Below are positions 26,113-35,168 of a DNA stretch of 64,000 bases, in pieces (position 1 is the first letter of the stretch; each line of letters opens with the position of its first letter). The DNA is taken from NCBI RefSeq assembly GCF_036206005.1, contig NZ_CP108143.1, forward strand, positions 4,307,501 through 4,371,500. The letters run 5' to 3'. The translations under genes and the position numbers were made by a program. This stretch comes from Streptomyces sp. NBC_00178 (GTDB taxonomy: Bacteria; Actinomycetota; Actinomycetes; Streptomycetales; Streptomycetaceae). The notes under the pieces are model-generated. The model was not told where the DNA came from. It saw only the letters and a program-made list of their open reading frames with translations, and did no database searches.

Positions 26113-27335
26113 GGGCGGGCCGTGATCCGTCCGGTGACCTCACCCAGCCCGACGCGCGTGCCGTGCGGGCCGGGGGCCCAGGCCGTGAGCGTCACCGTGT
26201 CACCGTCCTCCAGGAACGTCCGCTTGCCCTCGGGCAGGTCCAGCGGGTCGCGGCCGTTCCAGGTGAGTTCGAGCAGGGACCCGCGCTGGCCGGGCCCGGC
26301 GCCGCTGACGGTGCCGGAACCGTACAGGTCGCCCGTCCGCAGCGAGGCGCCGTTCACCGTCATGTGGGCCAACTGCTGCGCGGCCGTCCAGTACATGGTG
26401 GAGAACGGCGGCTCCGAGACCGTCTGTCCGTTGACGACGACCGAGATGCGGATGTCGAAACCGCCCGGCTCCTCGTCGTCCGCGTCGTCCAGGTACGGCA
26501 GCAGTGGGAAGTCCCGGGCAGGCGGCGCCGTCCGGGCCGCGTCCAGGGCCTCCAGCGGGGTCACCCACGCCGACACCGAGGTGGCGAAGGACTTGCCGAG
26601 GAACGGGCCCAGCGGCACGTACTCCCAGGCCTGGATGTCGCGCGCCGACCAGTCGTTGAGCAGCGAGAGCCCGAAGACGTGCTCCCGGAAGTCGCCGAGC
26701 GCGACCGGTGAGCCCTGCTCCGAGGGGACGCCGACGACGAAGCCGACCTCCGCCTCGATGTCCAGCTTCACCGAGGGGCCGAACACGGGCGCCGGGTCCG
26801 CGGGGGCCTTGCGCTGGCCGGAGGGGCGCACGACGTCCGTCCCGGACACCACGACGGTACCGGCCCGCCCGTGGTAACCGATCGGCAGGTGCTTCCAGTT
26901 GGGGGTGAGGGCCACGCCGTCCGGCCGGAAGATCCTCCCCACGTTGGTGGCGTGGTGCTCGCTGGCGTAGAAGTCGACGTAGTCCGCGACCTCGTACGGC
27001 AGGTGCAGCGTCACCGCGTCGAGCGGGTGCAGCAGCGGCTCTATGTCCGGGCGGTGCGCCGGGACGGTGACCCACGCGGTCAGGGCCCGGCGCACGTCGC
27101 GCCATGCGGTCCGGCCGGCCGCGAGGAGCGGCATGAGGCTGGGCTGCGCCAGCAGCTGGGCGTACGGCGAACCGAGGGCGTGCGCGGCCGCCCCGGCGTC
27201 CAGGACGTGGCCGCCGACGCGGACGCCGACCCTGCGGTCCGGGTGCCCGGGGGTGGAGAACACGCCGTACGGAAGGTTGTGCGGGCCGAAGGGGTCGCCC
27301 TCGGCCAGATCGAGCGGGCTGCTCTGCTCGGGCAT
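26109..27335 (-). CDS. fahA: Fumarylacetoacetase
   Basis: The product (408 aa) splits fumarylacetoacetate into fumarate and acetoacetate, the last step of tyrosine and homogentisate breakdown. The N-terminal SH3-like domain (FGPHNLPYGVF) is followed by the catalytic FAH domain with DFYASEHHATNVG, the metal ligands in KLDIEAEVGFVVG, and LNDWSARDIQAWEYVPLGPF. Length is normal for the family. ATG 27335 opens the unit; the GOLPH3 gene is coupled downstream. No other homogentisate genes are nearby. Confidence 0.95.
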   Translation of the reverse strand: MPEQSSPLDLAEGDPFGPHNLPYGVFSTPGHPDRRVGVRVGGHVLDAGAAAHALGSPYAQLLAQPSLMPLLAAGRTAWRDVRRALTAWVTVPAHRPDIEPLLHPLDAVTLHLPYEVADYVDFYASEHHATNVGRIFRPDGVALTPNWKHLPIGYHGRAGTVVVSGTDVVRPSGQRKAPADPAPVFGPSVKLDIEAEVGFVVGVPSEQGSPVALGDFREHVFGLSLLNDWSARDIQAWEYVPLGPFLGKSFATSVSAWVTPLEALDAARTAPPARDFPLLPYLDDADDEEPGGFDIRISVVVNGQTVSEPPFSTMYWTAAQQLAHMTVNGASLRTGDLYGSGTVSGAGPGQRGSLLELTWNGRDPLDLPEGKRTFLEDGDTVTLTAWAPGPHGTRVGLGEVTGRITARP

Positions 27336-27415
27336 CTGTTGCTGCCTCGCTTTCCAGGTCGCTTGAGGGACACGTTACGTCGGCGCCGATCTTCGGCGGC
27401 AGTGCCGTCAAGTAG

Positions 27416-27438
27416 GCGTAATGCCCGGAAAGTTACGC
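27416..27438. promoter_or_regulatory. Inverted repeat upstream of fahA
   Basis: GCGTAA-N11-TTACGC forms a 6-bp dyad about 80 bp upstream of fahA; a further GTTACGT lies at 27374-27380. The region is more AT-rich than its surroundings. Candidate operator, regulator unknown. Confidence 0.3.
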
Positions 27439-27449
27439 GATAACCCTGG

Positions 27450-29444
27450 TCATCCGGCCGTCCGCGGGATGCGCTTCTCCCAGGTCCGGTGGAAGACGAT
27501 CTCGTCTCCGTCCCTGCAGACGATCTCGTCGGACGCGATGAAGTCGTCCGCGTCCGCGCTCAGCTCCGACCGCGTCTCCACCCGCACGTCCCAGGACATC
27601 TCCGGCCGGTGCAGCCGGATCGTCCGGCCGGAGCGGGTCCGGGCGGACAGCGGGTCGTCCTGCCGGATCGTGTACGTCTCCAGCGCGTCCTCGGTGAACT
27701 CCAGGCCGTCCGGGTGGACCCGCGTGCCGCCGCGGCACGGATCCACCTCCAGCCGCCACTCGCCCTTGGCGACGTCCCGCACCACCAGGCGCTCCGGCCG
27801 CTGTTCGTCGAGGGTGACCGGATGGACGACGCCGAGCGGTTCGGCCTGCTCCGGTTCGCCGAAGGTGATGCCCGGGTCCTCGGTGTGCCGGCGCACCGGG
27901 AGTTCGACGAGACTCCCGTCCGCGTCGAGCGTGAAGCCCGCCGAGCCGGCCTGCGGCCAGATCCACGGCCAGTACGACGACGAGACGGCGATCCTGATCC
28001 GGTGTCCGGGCGGGAAGGTGTACCCGATGGCGCCCAGCTCGAAGGCCACGTCCTCGGTCCCGCCGACGGGCCAGTCCTCGGCTCGGCCGCTCCCGTGCCG
28101 GGTGGCCGGGTTGAGGGCGCCGCGCGTCACCAGGGTGGAGGAACCGTCCGGCGCCACGTCGCAGAGCCGGGCGATCACCTGGCCGCGCGGCACGTCCATA
28201 CGGATGCGGAGTCTCACCCCCGGCCTGCCGAGGATCTCGATGGGGGACTCCTCGACGGGGAACTCGAAGCACACCGACTTGGCGTCCTCGTCCCGCTGGT
28301 CGGGCGGCAGGTCCGCGTCGTCGCCGGAGGGGACGAACCGGCCCGCGTCCAACCCGGTCTGCTGCGGCGAGCGGACCGTCTGCTCCCCGCCGGCCAGCGC
28401 GTACGCCACCGGGGTGACGTTCTCCGACGGCCAGGCGGCATCGCCGACCCAGCGGCCCGGCAGCGTCTCGTAGGCCGTGGCCGGGGGGTGCGAGCCGCTG
28501 ATCCAGGACCGGAGCAGCGGCTCGTTCATCACCCCGGTGTCCTGGCCCTTGAGGTGCTGGTCCCACCAGCGCAACGTCTCCTGCAGGAAGCCGATCGCCG
28601 GCCCCGGCCGCAGTCCCCGGTCGGGGTACTGGTGCGGCCAGGGGCCGATCAGGCCCCGCACCTTGGAGGGGTCCAGGTGCTCGACGAGCCTCAGGACCGT
28701 GTCGCGGTACGGGTCGTGCCAGCCGCCCACCGCGAGGACGTTCGCCCTGATGGCGCCGTAGTCCTCGCGGACGCTGCCGTGCCTCCAGTAGTCGTCGCGG
28801 GTCTGGTGCGCCAGCCACGTGTGGAGGAGCGGCTCCACCGCTTCCAGCCGGCCCAGCCACATGTCCCGCCAGCCGTCACCGACGTCCGCCGGGTCGGGCG
28901 GCAGCGCGACGGAGGCGAGCATGGCCGACGCCCAGGCGTGCATGCCCACGCCGAGCACGGAGCCGCCCATGTAGTGGACGTCGCCGGTGTAGCGGTCGTC
29001 GGCCGAGCAGACGGTGACGACCGCCTTCAGGGGCTCCGGCGCGAGCGCGGCGATCCGGAGCGAGTCGAACCCTCCCCAGGCGATGCCGAACATGCCGACC
29101 CGGCCCGAGCACCACTCCTGCTGGGCGAGCCAGTGCACCACGGCGACCCCGTCGGCGAGCTCCGTCGCGTCGTGCGCGTCGCCCGGCAGGCCCTCACTGT
29201 TGCCGTACCCGCGCACGTCGACCCGCACCGAGGCGTAGCCGTGGCCGGCGTACCAGGGATGGCGCTGGTGGTCGCGGGGCGCCGTCCCGTCGCTCAGCCG
29301 GTGGGGAAGGTACTCCAGCAGGGCGGGCACCGGCTCGTCGGTGACCGGCCGCCAGATCCGGGCGTACAGCCGAGTGCCCCCGGCCAGCGGGATGTAGAGG
29401 TCCTCGTGGGTGGTCTCGTACGGGAACGATGTGCGGATCTGCAT
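27450..29444 (-). CDS. CocE/NonD family hydrolase-like protein lacking the catalytic serine
   Basis: The product (664 aa) has an alpha/beta-hydrolase domain with a helical insert and a C-terminal jelly-roll (PepX_C), as in cocaine-esterase and X-Pro dipeptidyl-peptidase-like enzymes. The nucleophile elbow reads GIAWGG (residues 120-125): the usual Ser is Ala122, codon GCC at 29081-29079. The Asp (VGGWHDPYRD) and His (GPWPHQYPD) of the triad remain. The enzyme is therefore probably inactive as a serine hydrolase or acts differently. ATG 29444 follows GAGGG; the frame's upstream extension is not conserved. Confidence 0.85.
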   Translation of the reverse strand: MQIRTSFPYETTHEDLYIPLAGGTRLYARIWRPVTDEPVPALLEYLPHRLSDGTAPRDHQRHPWYAGHGYASVRVDVRGYGNSEGLPGDAHDATELADGVAVVHWLAQQEWCSGRVGMFGIAWGGFDSLRIAALAPEPLKAVVTVCSADDRYTGDVHYMGGSVLGVGMHAWASAMLASVALPPDPADVGDGWRDMWLGRLEAVEPLLHTWLAHQTRDDYWRHGSVREDYGAIRANVLAVGGWHDPYRDTVLRLVEHLDPSKVRGLIGPWPHQYPDRGLRPGPAIGFLQETLRWWDQHLKGQDTGVMNEPLLRSWISGSHPPATAYETLPGRWVGDAAWPSENVTPVAYALAGGEQTVRSPQQTGLDAGRFVPSGDDADLPPDQRDEDAKSVCFEFPVEESPIEILGRPGVRLRIRMDVPRGQVIARLCDVAPDGSSTLVTRGALNPATRHGSGRAEDWPVGGTEDVAFELGAIGYTFPPGHRIRIAVSSSYWPWIWPQAGSAGFTLDADGSLVELPVRRHTEDPGITFGEPEQAEPLGVVHPVTLDEQRPERLVVRDVAKGEWRLEVDPCRGGTRVHPDGLEFTEDALETYTIRQDDPLSARTRSGRTIRLHRPEMSWDVRVETRSELSADADDFIASDEIVCRDGDEIVFHRTWEKRIPRTAG

Positions 29445-29821
29445 CGGGAACCCTCGGGGGACGGGGTGCGACGTGCGCGCTTCGGCCAGGGGCCGGCGGT
29501 GGTGGCCGGGCCGGCCACCACCGCGACAGCGCCGTCGACACCGACATGGGCGCGGCTGGAGACCTCGCCGAACGGCTTCACCGGACCCCTCGACCGGCCG
29601 AACAGGACGTGGTCTTCCCCGGGTGGTGGTGGGGCCGGCCCGGTACCGGTCGTGACAGGGGACAAAGCGGCAACTCCTGATCGTATGAGCTGAACCCGAA
29701 CATACCGGCGGTGGCGGGAAGGCGCCCACGGTGATCCAAAGGGGACCGGATACGCTGGCTCGAGTGAGGACAGCGACACATCGACATTCCGTGTGATCGT
29801 CAGCAGACAGGAGATCCCCTC
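29445..29821. other. Divergent intergenic region between the CocE-like gene and the polyprenyl synthase gene
   Basis: No supported gene in these 377 bp. The main structure is a perfect 13-bp hairpin at 29496-29524. GGAG at 29810-29813 serves the polyprenyl synthase start at 29822. A TACGCT near 29751 could be a -10 box, without a clear -35. Confidence 0.5.
29496..29524. repeat. Hairpin in the leader of the CocE-like gene
   Basis: GCGGTGGTGGCCG pairs perfectly with CGGCCACCACCGC around a 3-nt loop, 52 bp upstream of the CocE-like start. It may be an attenuator or a terminator. Confidence 0.5.
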
Positions 29822-30832
29822 GTGACCGTCGTCGGGCCGTTCGGACTGCGCGTGCGGGACCAGGCGCTGGAGGCAGATGTCCAGGCCGGTCTGGCCGATG
29901 TCGAGGCGGGGCTGCTGGCTGCCACCAAGAGCGAGGTCCCGTTCATCACGGAGGCCGCACAGCACCTCGTCAGCGCGGGGGGCAAACGATTCCGGCCACT
30001 GCTGGTCATGCTCGCCTCCCAGTTCGGCGACCCCGACGCGCCGGGCGTCGTGCCCTCGGCCGTGGTCGTCGAGCTGACGCACCTGGCGACGCTGTACCAC
30101 GACGACGTGATGGACGAGGCGGACGTGCGCCGCGGGGTCGACAGCGCGAACACCCGCTGGGGCAACTCCGTCGCCGTCCTGACCGGCGACTTCCTCTTCG
30201 CCCGCGCCTCGCACATCCTGGCCGACCTCGGCCCCGAGGCCGTACGCATCCAGGCCGAGGCGTTCGAGCGGCTGGTGACCGGCCAGATCCTGGAGACCGC
30301 GGGCCCGCGCGACGGGCGCGACCCCGTCGACCACTACATGGACGTGCTGAGCGGCAAGACCGGTTCGCTGGTCGCCGTCTCCGGACGGTTCGGCGCACTG
30401 ATGGCCGGTGCGGACGAGTCCGTCGTCGACATCCTCACCCAGTACGGCGAACGCCTCGGCATCGCTTTCCAGCTCGCCGACGACGTCCTGGACATCGCCT
30501 CCGACTCCCACGAGTCCGGCAAGACACCCGGCACCGATCTGCGCGAGGGGATCCCCACCCTCCCCGTCCTCCACCTGCGCGCGCGTGCCGCGGCCGGCGG
30601 CAGCCCGGAGGACAAGGAGCTCGTCGAGCTGCTGGACGGCGACCTCGCCGACGACGGCAGGCTGGCCGACGCCCTGCACCGGCTGCGGGCCCACCCCGCC
30701 CTGGAACAGGCACGACGTGACACCGTGCGCTACGCGCAGGAGGCACGGGCCACGCTGGCACCGCTGCCCGAGTGCTACGCGAAGGCAGCGCTGGAAGAAC
30801 TCTGCGACGCCGTGGTCCACCGCGCGGGCTGA
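29822..30832 (+). CDS. Polyprenyl diphosphate synthase (long-chain, probably for menaquinone side chain)
   Basis: The product (336 aa) is a trans-prenyltransferase. The first aspartate-rich motif is DDVMD at residues 94-98 and the second DDVLD near 221; GGKRFRP near 53 binds isopentenyl diphosphate. Small residues before the first motif fit a long-chain product such as the nonaprenyl tail of menaquinone; chain length is inferred. The GTG start at 29822 follows GGAGATCCCCTC. The menG and MenJ-like genes are 26-28 kb upstream, with complex I between. Confidence 0.9.
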   Translation: MTVVGPFGLRVRDQALEADVQAGLADVEAGLLAATKSEVPFITEAAQHLVSAGGKRFRPLLVMLASQFGDPDAPGVVPSAVVVELTHLATLYHDDVMDEADVRRGVDSANTRWGNSVAVLTGDFLFARASHILADLGPEAVRIQAEAFERLVTGQILETAGPRDGRDPVDHYMDVLSGKTGSLVAVSGRFGALMAGADESVVDILTQYGERLGIAFQLADDVLDIASDSHESGKTPGTDLREGIPTLPVLHLRARAAAGGSPEDKELVELLDGDLADDGRLADALHRLRAHPALEQARRDTVRYAQEARATLAPLPECYAKAALEELCDAVVHRAG

Positions 30833-30860
30833 CCCCCTAGGGGTGCCCGCGCCCTGCGCG

Positions 30861-30879
30861 CTCCGGGGTCATCCCGGAG
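30861..30879 (+). terminator. Hairpin after the polyprenyl synthase gene
   Basis: CTCCGGG-gtcat-CCCGGAG forms a 7-bp stem 29 nt after the stop. It is short, so termination is tentative. Confidence 0.4.
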
Positions 30880-31034
30880 AGGTACGCCGAGTTGCTCCCG
30901 GGGGCTGACGCTTGTTCCCGTCCGATTTGGTCAGATGGACAACAACCACTCCTGACCACATCGGGTGAGAATGGCGGCGGGGAGTGGAGCAGCGCAAGGG
31001 GATGGCAGCCGCCGACCACGGAGGTAGAGCACAC

Positions 31035-32261
31035 ATGGCACCGAACGACAGCGCGGAGACCAACGGCGAGGCCACGGGGACTGTCGTGGGCCGCCGGAAG
31101 AAGGCGCGTTACATCGTCCCGTTCGCGGTGGCGGGAGTGGCGGCCGCGACGATCGGGCTCGTCCCGGCGCTCGCCGCGTCCGGCGACCCGGACCTGCCCG
31201 ACATCACGGCGCAGGAGCTCATCGAGAAGATCGCCGCGTCCGACCAGGAGCAGCTGTCCGGCACGCTCAAGGTCAGCACCGACCTCGGAATCCCCTCGCT
31301 CGGCGGTATCGCGAGCAGCCTCGCGCCGGACGCCGGCGGGGACACGAGTGCCGCGCCCGAGAGCAAGCTGATGGAGCTGGCGTCCGGCACCCACACGCTC
31401 CGGGTGGCCGCCGACGGGCCCGACAGGCAGCGCCTGTCGATCCTCGGCGAGGGCTCCGAGTACAGCCTCGTCCACAACGGGGACGACGTCTGGGGCTACG
31501 ACAGCGGGAGCAACGAGGTCTACCACGCCCAGTCCGACGGGGCGGAGCGGCCGGACGGGATGCGCAAGGCGCCCGAGGGCGTCCCCGCCACGCCGAAGGA
31601 GCTCGCCGAGGAGGCACTCGCGGCCTCGGACGACACCACGTCCGTCACGGTCGACGGCACGGCGCAGGTGGCGGGACGCGACGCGTACCAGCTGCTGATC
31701 AAGCCGAAGCAGGCCGGTTCGACGATCGGGTCCGTCCGGGTCGCCGTCGACTCGGAGACCGGCGTGCCGCTGAAGTTCACGTTGGCCACGAGCTCCGGGG
31801 GCAAGGCCGCCGTCGACGCCGGATTCACGAAGGTCGACTTCTCCAAGCCCGACGCGTCCTCCTTCTCCTTCACCCCGCCGAAGGGTGCGAAGGTCACCGA
31901 GGCCGAGGAGCTGAAGGACGAGGCCGGAAGGAACGGCGCGGCCGGCAAGGCGCCCAAGGACCTGGAGGCGCTGGAGGACTTCAAGGGCCTGAACGTGATC
32001 GGCAAGGGCTGGAACGCCGTCGCCGAGATCGACGTCCCGGGCGGCGCCGGGCTCCCCGCCCAGGGCTCCGAAACCGGTGACATGCCGGCCCAGGCCCAGC
32101 AGTTCCTCGACGCCCTCGGCGACAAGGTCAGCGGCGACTTCGGCTCGGGCACCGTCTTCAAGACACGCCTGGTCAACGCCCTCATGACGGACGACGGCAA
32201 GGTCTACGTCGGCGCCGTCACCCAGGACACCCTGGTGAAGGCGGCCGACGCCGCCGAGTAG
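31035..32261 (+). CDS. Secreted LolA-like (outer-membrane lipoprotein carrier domain) protein
   Basis: The product (408 aa) has a basic N-terminus (GRRKKARY), one hydrophobic segment (about residues 28-47) ending in PALAAS, a likely signal peptidase I site, and no lipobox cysteine. The rest resembles the LolA/LppX-like beta-baskets of actinobacterial secreted proteins (TLRVAADGPDRQRLSILGEG; GRDAYQLLIKP). Such proteins are thought to bind lipids outside the membrane. ATG 31035 follows GGAGGTAGAGC. The ABC exporter genes start 122 bp downstream, after a strong hairpin, so a functional link is possible. Confidence 0.75.
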   Translation: MAPNDSAETNGEATGTVVGRRKKARYIVPFAVAGVAAATIGLVPALAASGDPDLPDITAQELIEKIAASDQEQLSGTLKVSTDLGIPSLGGIASSLAPDAGGDTSAAPESKLMELASGTHTLRVAADGPDRQRLSILGEGSEYSLVHNGDDVWGYDSGSNEVYHAQSDGAERPDGMRKAPEGVPATPKELAEEALAASDDTTSVTVDGTAQVAGRDAYQLLIKPKQAGSTIGSVRVAVDSETGVPLKFTLATSSGGKAAVDAGFTKVDFSKPDASSFSFTPPKGAKVTEAEELKDEAGRNGAAGKAPKDLEALEDFKGLNVIGKGWNAVAEIDVPGGAGLPAQGSETGDMPAQAQQFLDALGDKVSGDFGSGTVFKTRLVNALMTDDGKVYVGAVTQDTLVKAADAAE

Positions 32262-32313
32262 CACGCCCCGGTGAAGGCGGCCGACACCGCCGGGCCGTGC
32301 ACACACAGGGCCC

Positions 32314-32346
32314 CCGCCCCGCCGTACGCTCCGTACGGCGGGGCGG
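32314..32346 (+). terminator. Strong hairpin between the LolA-like gene and the ABC genes
   Basis: CCGCCCCGCCGTACG pairs perfectly (15 bp) with CGTACGGCGGGGCGG around a 3-nt loop. It ends 37 nt before the ABC ATPase start, so it may also attenuate that operon. Confidence 0.75.
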
Positions 32347-32383
32347 ACCCGTACGGGGCGGGGGACGAGGACCGGGAGGGCGC

Positions 32384-33376
32384 ATGACCGACACAGCGGC
32401 CGCGACGGCGCGGCCGGAAACCGGGCCCGGGCCGGCGCCCGGGACCGTGATCGCCACGCACGGGCTCACCAAGCGCTACCGGGGCGGGCAGTTGGCGGTC
32501 GACGGGCTCGACCTCACCGTCCCGGCGGGCAGCGTCTTCGGTTTCCTGGGGCCCAACGGCTCGGGCAAGACCACGACCATCCGGATGCTCATGGGCCTCA
32601 TCGCCCCGACGTCCGGCACCGCCCACGTCCTGGGCCGTCCCATGCCGGACGCGGTCCGCACCGTGCTCCCGCACGTGGGGGCGCTCATCGAGGGGCCCGC
32701 CCTGTACGGCTTCCTGACGGGCCGTGACAACCTCCTGCGCTTCGACTCCGCCGACCCGGCTGCCGACCCGCGCACCAGACGGGCGCGGGTGGACGGGGCG
32801 CTGGAACGGGTCGGCCTCGCCGCCGCCGCGGGGAAGAAGGCCAAGGCGTACTCGCTCGGGATGAAGCAGCGCCTCGGGCTGGCCGCCGCGCTCCTCCAGC
32901 CGCGCAGCCTCCTCGTGCTGGACGAGCCGACGAACGGCCTCGACCCGCAGGGCATGCGGGAGATCCGGGCGCTGGTCCGCGAACTGGCCGCCGACGGCAC
33001 CACGGTCTTCCTCTCCTCCCACCTGCTCGACGAGATCGAGCAGGTCTGCACGCACGCGGCCGTCATGGCCCGGGGCCGGCTCGTCGTCCAGGGCCCCGTC
33101 GCCGAGCTGGCCTCCGGCGCCCGGGGCCGGCTCGCCCTGACCACCCCCGACGCCGGCGACGCCGCGCGCATCCTCACGGAGCACGGGGCGACCGGCGTGA
33201 CGGCCGACGGGGACCGGGTGAGCGCCGACGCGCCGCCCGCCGACGTGGATCTCGCGGACATCAACGAGACCCTGGTGCGCGCCGGTGTACGGGTGCGGGC
33301 CTTCGGCGTCGAACGGGCCTCGCTGGAGGACGCCTTCGTCGCACTGACCGGAGAGGGATTCGATGTCGCAGGCTGA
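32384..33376 (+). CDS. ABC transporter ATP-binding protein
   Basis: The product (330 aa) is the ATPase of an ABC-2 type exporter. Walker A is GPNGSGKTT (residues 56-64), the signature YSLGMKQRLGLA, Walker B LLVLDEPTNGL, and the switch SSHLL. A 100-residue C-terminal extension follows, as in drug and lantibiotic exporters. ATG 32384 follows GGGAGGG. It overlaps the permease gene by 14 nt. Confidence 0.92.
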   Translation: MTDTAAATARPETGPGPAPGTVIATHGLTKRYRGGQLAVDGLDLTVPAGSVFGFLGPNGSGKTTTIRMLMGLIAPTSGTAHVLGRPMPDAVRTVLPHVGALIEGPALYGFLTGRDNLLRFDSADPAADPRTRRARVDGALERVGLAAAAGKKAKAYSLGMKQRLGLAAALLQPRSLLVLDEPTNGLDPQGMREIRALVRELAADGTTVFLSSHLLDEIEQVCTHAAVMARGRLVVQGPVAELASGARGRLALTTPDAGDAARILTEHGATGVTADGDRVSADAPPADVDLADINETLVRAGVRVRAFGVERASLEDAFVALTGEGFDVAG

Positions 33377-34250
33377 ACTCACGGCGGTCCCGGTGTCCCG
33401 CGAGCCGCGGCGCGCACGGTGGACCCTGGGGATCCTCCGCTCGGAACTGACCGTCACCCTGCGCCGGTGGCGCACCCTCGCCCTGCTCGGTGTGCTGGCC
33501 GCCGTTCCCGTCCTCGTGGGGATCGCCGTGCGGATCGAGACGGGCGAGGGTCGGGCCGGGGGCCCGGACGGCGGGGGCGGCCCGGCGTTCCTCCCGCAGA
33601 TCACCAACAACGGGCTGTTCCTCGTCTTCGCGGCGCTCTCCGTGACGCTCCCGGTCTTCCTGCCGATGGCGGTCGGTGTGGTCGCCGGGGACTCGGTGGC
33701 GGGCGAGGCGGGCGGTGGCACCCTGCGCTACCTGCTGGTCGCCCCGGCCGGCCGGACCCGGCTGCTGCTCGCCAAGTACGCGTCGGTGCTGGTGTTCTGC
33801 CTGGCCGCCACCCTGGTCGTCGCGGTGTCCGCGCTCGTGACGGGAGCCCTGCTCTTCCCCGTCGGCGAGGTCACGACGATCTCCGGGACACGGATCGGAT
33901 TCGGTGAGGGGCTCGCGCGGGCCGGACTCATCGCGCTGGCCGTCGCGGTGTCACTCGTCGGCTTCGCGGCCCTGGGGCTGTTCGTCTCCACGCTCACCGA
34001 CAGCGGGATCGCGGCGATGGCGGCCACGGTCGGGGTGCTGATCACCGTGCAGATCCTGGACACGATGCCGCAGCTGCACGCGATCCACCCGTATCTCTTC
34101 CCGCACTACTGGCCGTCCTTCTCGGACCTGCTGCGCGACCCGGTCTACTGGGACGAGATGGTCCGGAACCTCGGTCTGCAGGCGGTGTACGCGGCGGTCT
34201 TCGGATCGGCGGCGTGGGCGCGCTTCACGACGAGGGACGTCGGCGTCTGA
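33363..34250 (+). CDS. ABC-2 type transporter permease
   Basis: The product (295 aa) has about six transmembrane helices, starting at LALLGVLAAVPVLVGIAV, with a GDSVAGEAGGGTLRYLL segment typical of ABC-2 permeases. It partners the overlapping ATPase gene. The substrate is unknown; the TetR-type gene 210 bp downstream may regulate the pair. Confidence 0.88.
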   Translation: MSQAELTAVPVSREPRRARWTLGILRSELTVTLRRWRTLALLGVLAAVPVLVGIAVRIETGEGRAGGPDGGGGPAFLPQITNNGLFLVFAALSVTLPVFLPMAVGVVAGDSVAGEAGGGTLRYLLVAPAGRTRLLLAKYASVLVFCLAATLVVAVSALVTGALLFPVGEVTTISGTRIGFGEGLARAGLIALAVAVSLVGFAALGLFVSTLTDSGIAAMAATVGVLITVQILDTMPQLHAIHPYLFPHYWPSFSDLLRDPVYWDEMVRNLGLQAVYAAVFGSAAWARFTTRDVGV

Positions 34251-34354
34251 GCCGTCTCCGGGGGCGGAGGGGCACGGCCCGTCCGCGCCGTCGGCCGGTC
34301 GAGCCGTCCCCCGATCGGCTCGTCGCGGCCCGGACGGCACGAACGGTGCGGTGC

Positions 34355-34383
34355 ACGGAACGTCACGACACGGTACGTTCCGT
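34355..34383. promoter_or_regulatory. 9-bp inverted repeat upstream of the TetR gene
   Basis: ACGGAACGT and ACGTTCCGT form a perfect 9-bp dyad with an 11-nt spacer, about 78 bp before the TetR-family start. This fits the size of TetR operators, so self-regulation is likely. Confidence 0.5.
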
Positions 34384-34460
34384 TTCCAGCCAGGTCATTG
34401 TTCGACTTTTGGCGACGACCTGTCAACAAGCGGTGGGCGGAATCCCCCTATGCTCACCGA

Positions 34461-35150
34461 ATGATCACATCGCAGAGTTCCCTGCGCCGCAGCGAGAGAT
34501 CACGACGGGCGACGCTGGACGCCGCTCTGGAGCTGTGCGCGGAGAAGGGCTACGGCCGGGTCACCATCGAGGCGATCGCGGCCCGCGCCGGTGTGAGCAA
34601 GAAGACGATCTACCGCTGGTGGCCGTCCAAAGGGGCGGTGATGCTGGAGGCGTTCACCGAGGTCTTCGTCGGCGCCACCCCCTTTGTCGACACCGGTGAC
34701 ATCGTTGCCGACCTGCGGACCCACATCACCGGCGCGGTGCGGATGGTCTCAACGGGGCCGTACGGCCCCGTCTACGCCGGGATCCTCTCCGAGCTGCACG
34801 ACGACGAGGTGCTGGCGCGCGCCGTGCGCGAACAACTCGTCGACCCGCGCTTCGACGCCGCCGTGCAGCGTCTGCGCCGGGCGCAGGAACAGGGGCAGGT
34901 CCCGGCGGGCGCGGACCTCCCGCTCGTGGTGGAGCTGCTCTACGGTCCGCTCTACTACCGGAACCTGCTGCGGAAGCCGCCGATGGACGAGGCGAGGGTC
35001 GCGACCCTCGTGACCCACGTCCTGAGGTCCGTGGGGACGAATGCCGGGGACTCCGCGAATGCCGGGGACTCCGCGAGTGCCGGGAGTACCGCGAACGGTA
35101 TCGCCCCTCCGCGCCCCAGGGACGGCGGTGCTCCCGGCTGCGACGGCTGA
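34461..35150 (+). CDS. TetR/AcrR family transcriptional regulator
   Basis: The product (229 aa) has an N-terminal helix-turn-helix (about 15-58) with VTIEAIAARAGVSKKTIYRW, followed by a ligand domain with the C-terminal TetR_C family pattern LYGPLYYRNLL. The tail has three six-residue repeats (NAGDSA, NAGDSA, SAGSTA) from an 18-bp DNA repeat. ATG 34461 was chosen because the region just upstream carries promoter-like sequence. It probably controls itself through the dyad at 34355-34383 and perhaps the ABC exporter before it. Confidence 0.88.
   Translation: MITSQSSLRRSERSRRATLDAALELCAEKGYGRVTIEAIAARAGVSKKTIYRWWPSKGAVMLEAFTEVFVGATPFVDTGDIVADLRTHITGAVRMVSTGPYGPVYAGILSELHDDEVLARAVREQLVDPRFDAAVQRLRRAQEQGQVPAGADLPLVVELLYGPLYYRNLLRKPPMDEARVATLVTHVLRSVGTNAGDSANAGDSASAGSTANGIAPPRPRDGGAPGCDG
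35040..35093 (+). repeat. Three 18-bp tandem repeats in the TetR gene tail
   Basis: AATGCCGGGGACTCCGCG occurs twice exactly, then once with four changes. The unit is a multiple of three and keeps the frame. Confidence 0.8.
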
Positions 35151-35168
35151 CGGGGCGGCGTCGCCCGC

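Noticed and set aside
35154..35166. Terminator between the TetR and HAD genes
   Set aside because: GGGCG-gcgt-CGCCC has only a 5-bp stem; too weak to call.
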